Source of the DNA: an uncultured Opitutia bacterium
GTDB lineage: Bacteria > Verrucomicrobiota > Verrucomicrobiia > Opitutales > Opitutaceae
Direction: 5' to 3'
DNA length: 64,000 nucleotides
NCBI GenBank assembly: GCA_903862955.1
Contig: CAIPAH010000016.1
Coordinates: 110,692 to 174,691 of the forward strand
The notes below the pieces were generated by a model that saw only the letters and a program-made list of their open reading frames with translations, was not told the DNA's origin and did no database searches. Shown here piece by piece: positions 63,723-64,000 of the stretch. A program made the position numbers and the translations under genes. How positions within the stretch are numbered: the first letter of the stretch is position 1; the number at the start of each line of letters is the position of its first letter.

Positions 63723-64000
<278 letters not shown>

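Overview
The window looks like chromosomal DNA of a verrucomicrobial bacterium, most likely Opitutales/Opitutaceae. The evidence is the 5' end of a 16S rRNA gene at the right edge with an Opitutus-like start, an autotransporter-repeat protein ending in a PEP-CTERM sorting signal, uniformly high GC, and few Shine-Dalgarno sequences. Nearly everything is core or housekeeping; there is no prophage, classical IS element, CRISPR array or tRNA that I can see.

Layout. 1-4.2 kb: two secreted beta-strand-repeat proteins and a Cys-rich peptide. 4.3-11.2 kb: a receptor-type cyclase, a cupredoxin-like protein, and the tesA / ybbA-ybbP block. 11.2-18.7 kb: SlyD, a polyphosphate glucokinase, a LytS/LytTR pair, a secreted protein and a TonB-dependent receptor. 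19.1-23.9 kb: a MacA/MacB-type efflux operon with two permeases. 24-30.4 kb: an NMP kinase, an AlgB/KinB-type two-component pair and a yqjDEK-like stress cluster with a DUF3185 protein. 30.4-35.7 kb: a U32 (RlhA-like) protein, MFS transporter, LysR regulator and a small membrane protein. 35.8-40.8 kb: ECF sigma factor, its likely anti-sigma partner, a PDZ protein, DUF4199, a nucleotide phosphodiesterase, Smr and TatA. 40.8-46 kb: AraC regulator, PhyH dioxygenase, Rieske protein, aldose epimerase and NfeD-FloA-partner. 46-53 kb: RodZ-like, FtsK, ManA, an AsmA-like protein and GrpE-DnaJ. 53-57.6 kb: a xylFGH D-xylose ABC operon. 57.7-64 kb: HldE-C, PurN, AraC, PrmA, AccC-AccB and the start of an rRNA operon.

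The most unusual signal is not a single gene. All three ABC-transporter operons (ybbA-ybbP, MacB-type, xylG-xylH) have a cassette inserted exactly between the ATPase stop codon and the permease start codon. Each cassette is bounded by an inverted pair of degenerate short-period tandem repeats (period 7 or 9). One holds a GxxExxY PD-(D/E)XK nuclease-like gene, one a four-helix-bundle (S23/IVP-like) gene, and one only a 25-codon ORF. The genes read in the same direction as the host operon. Similar period-7 to period-9 arrays end at, or within about 4 nt of, the start codons of slyD, a PDZ gene and a DUF883 gene, and inverted pairs occur in two further spacers. This looks like a family of small repeat-bounded elements that settle in operon junctions and become the leader of the next gene.
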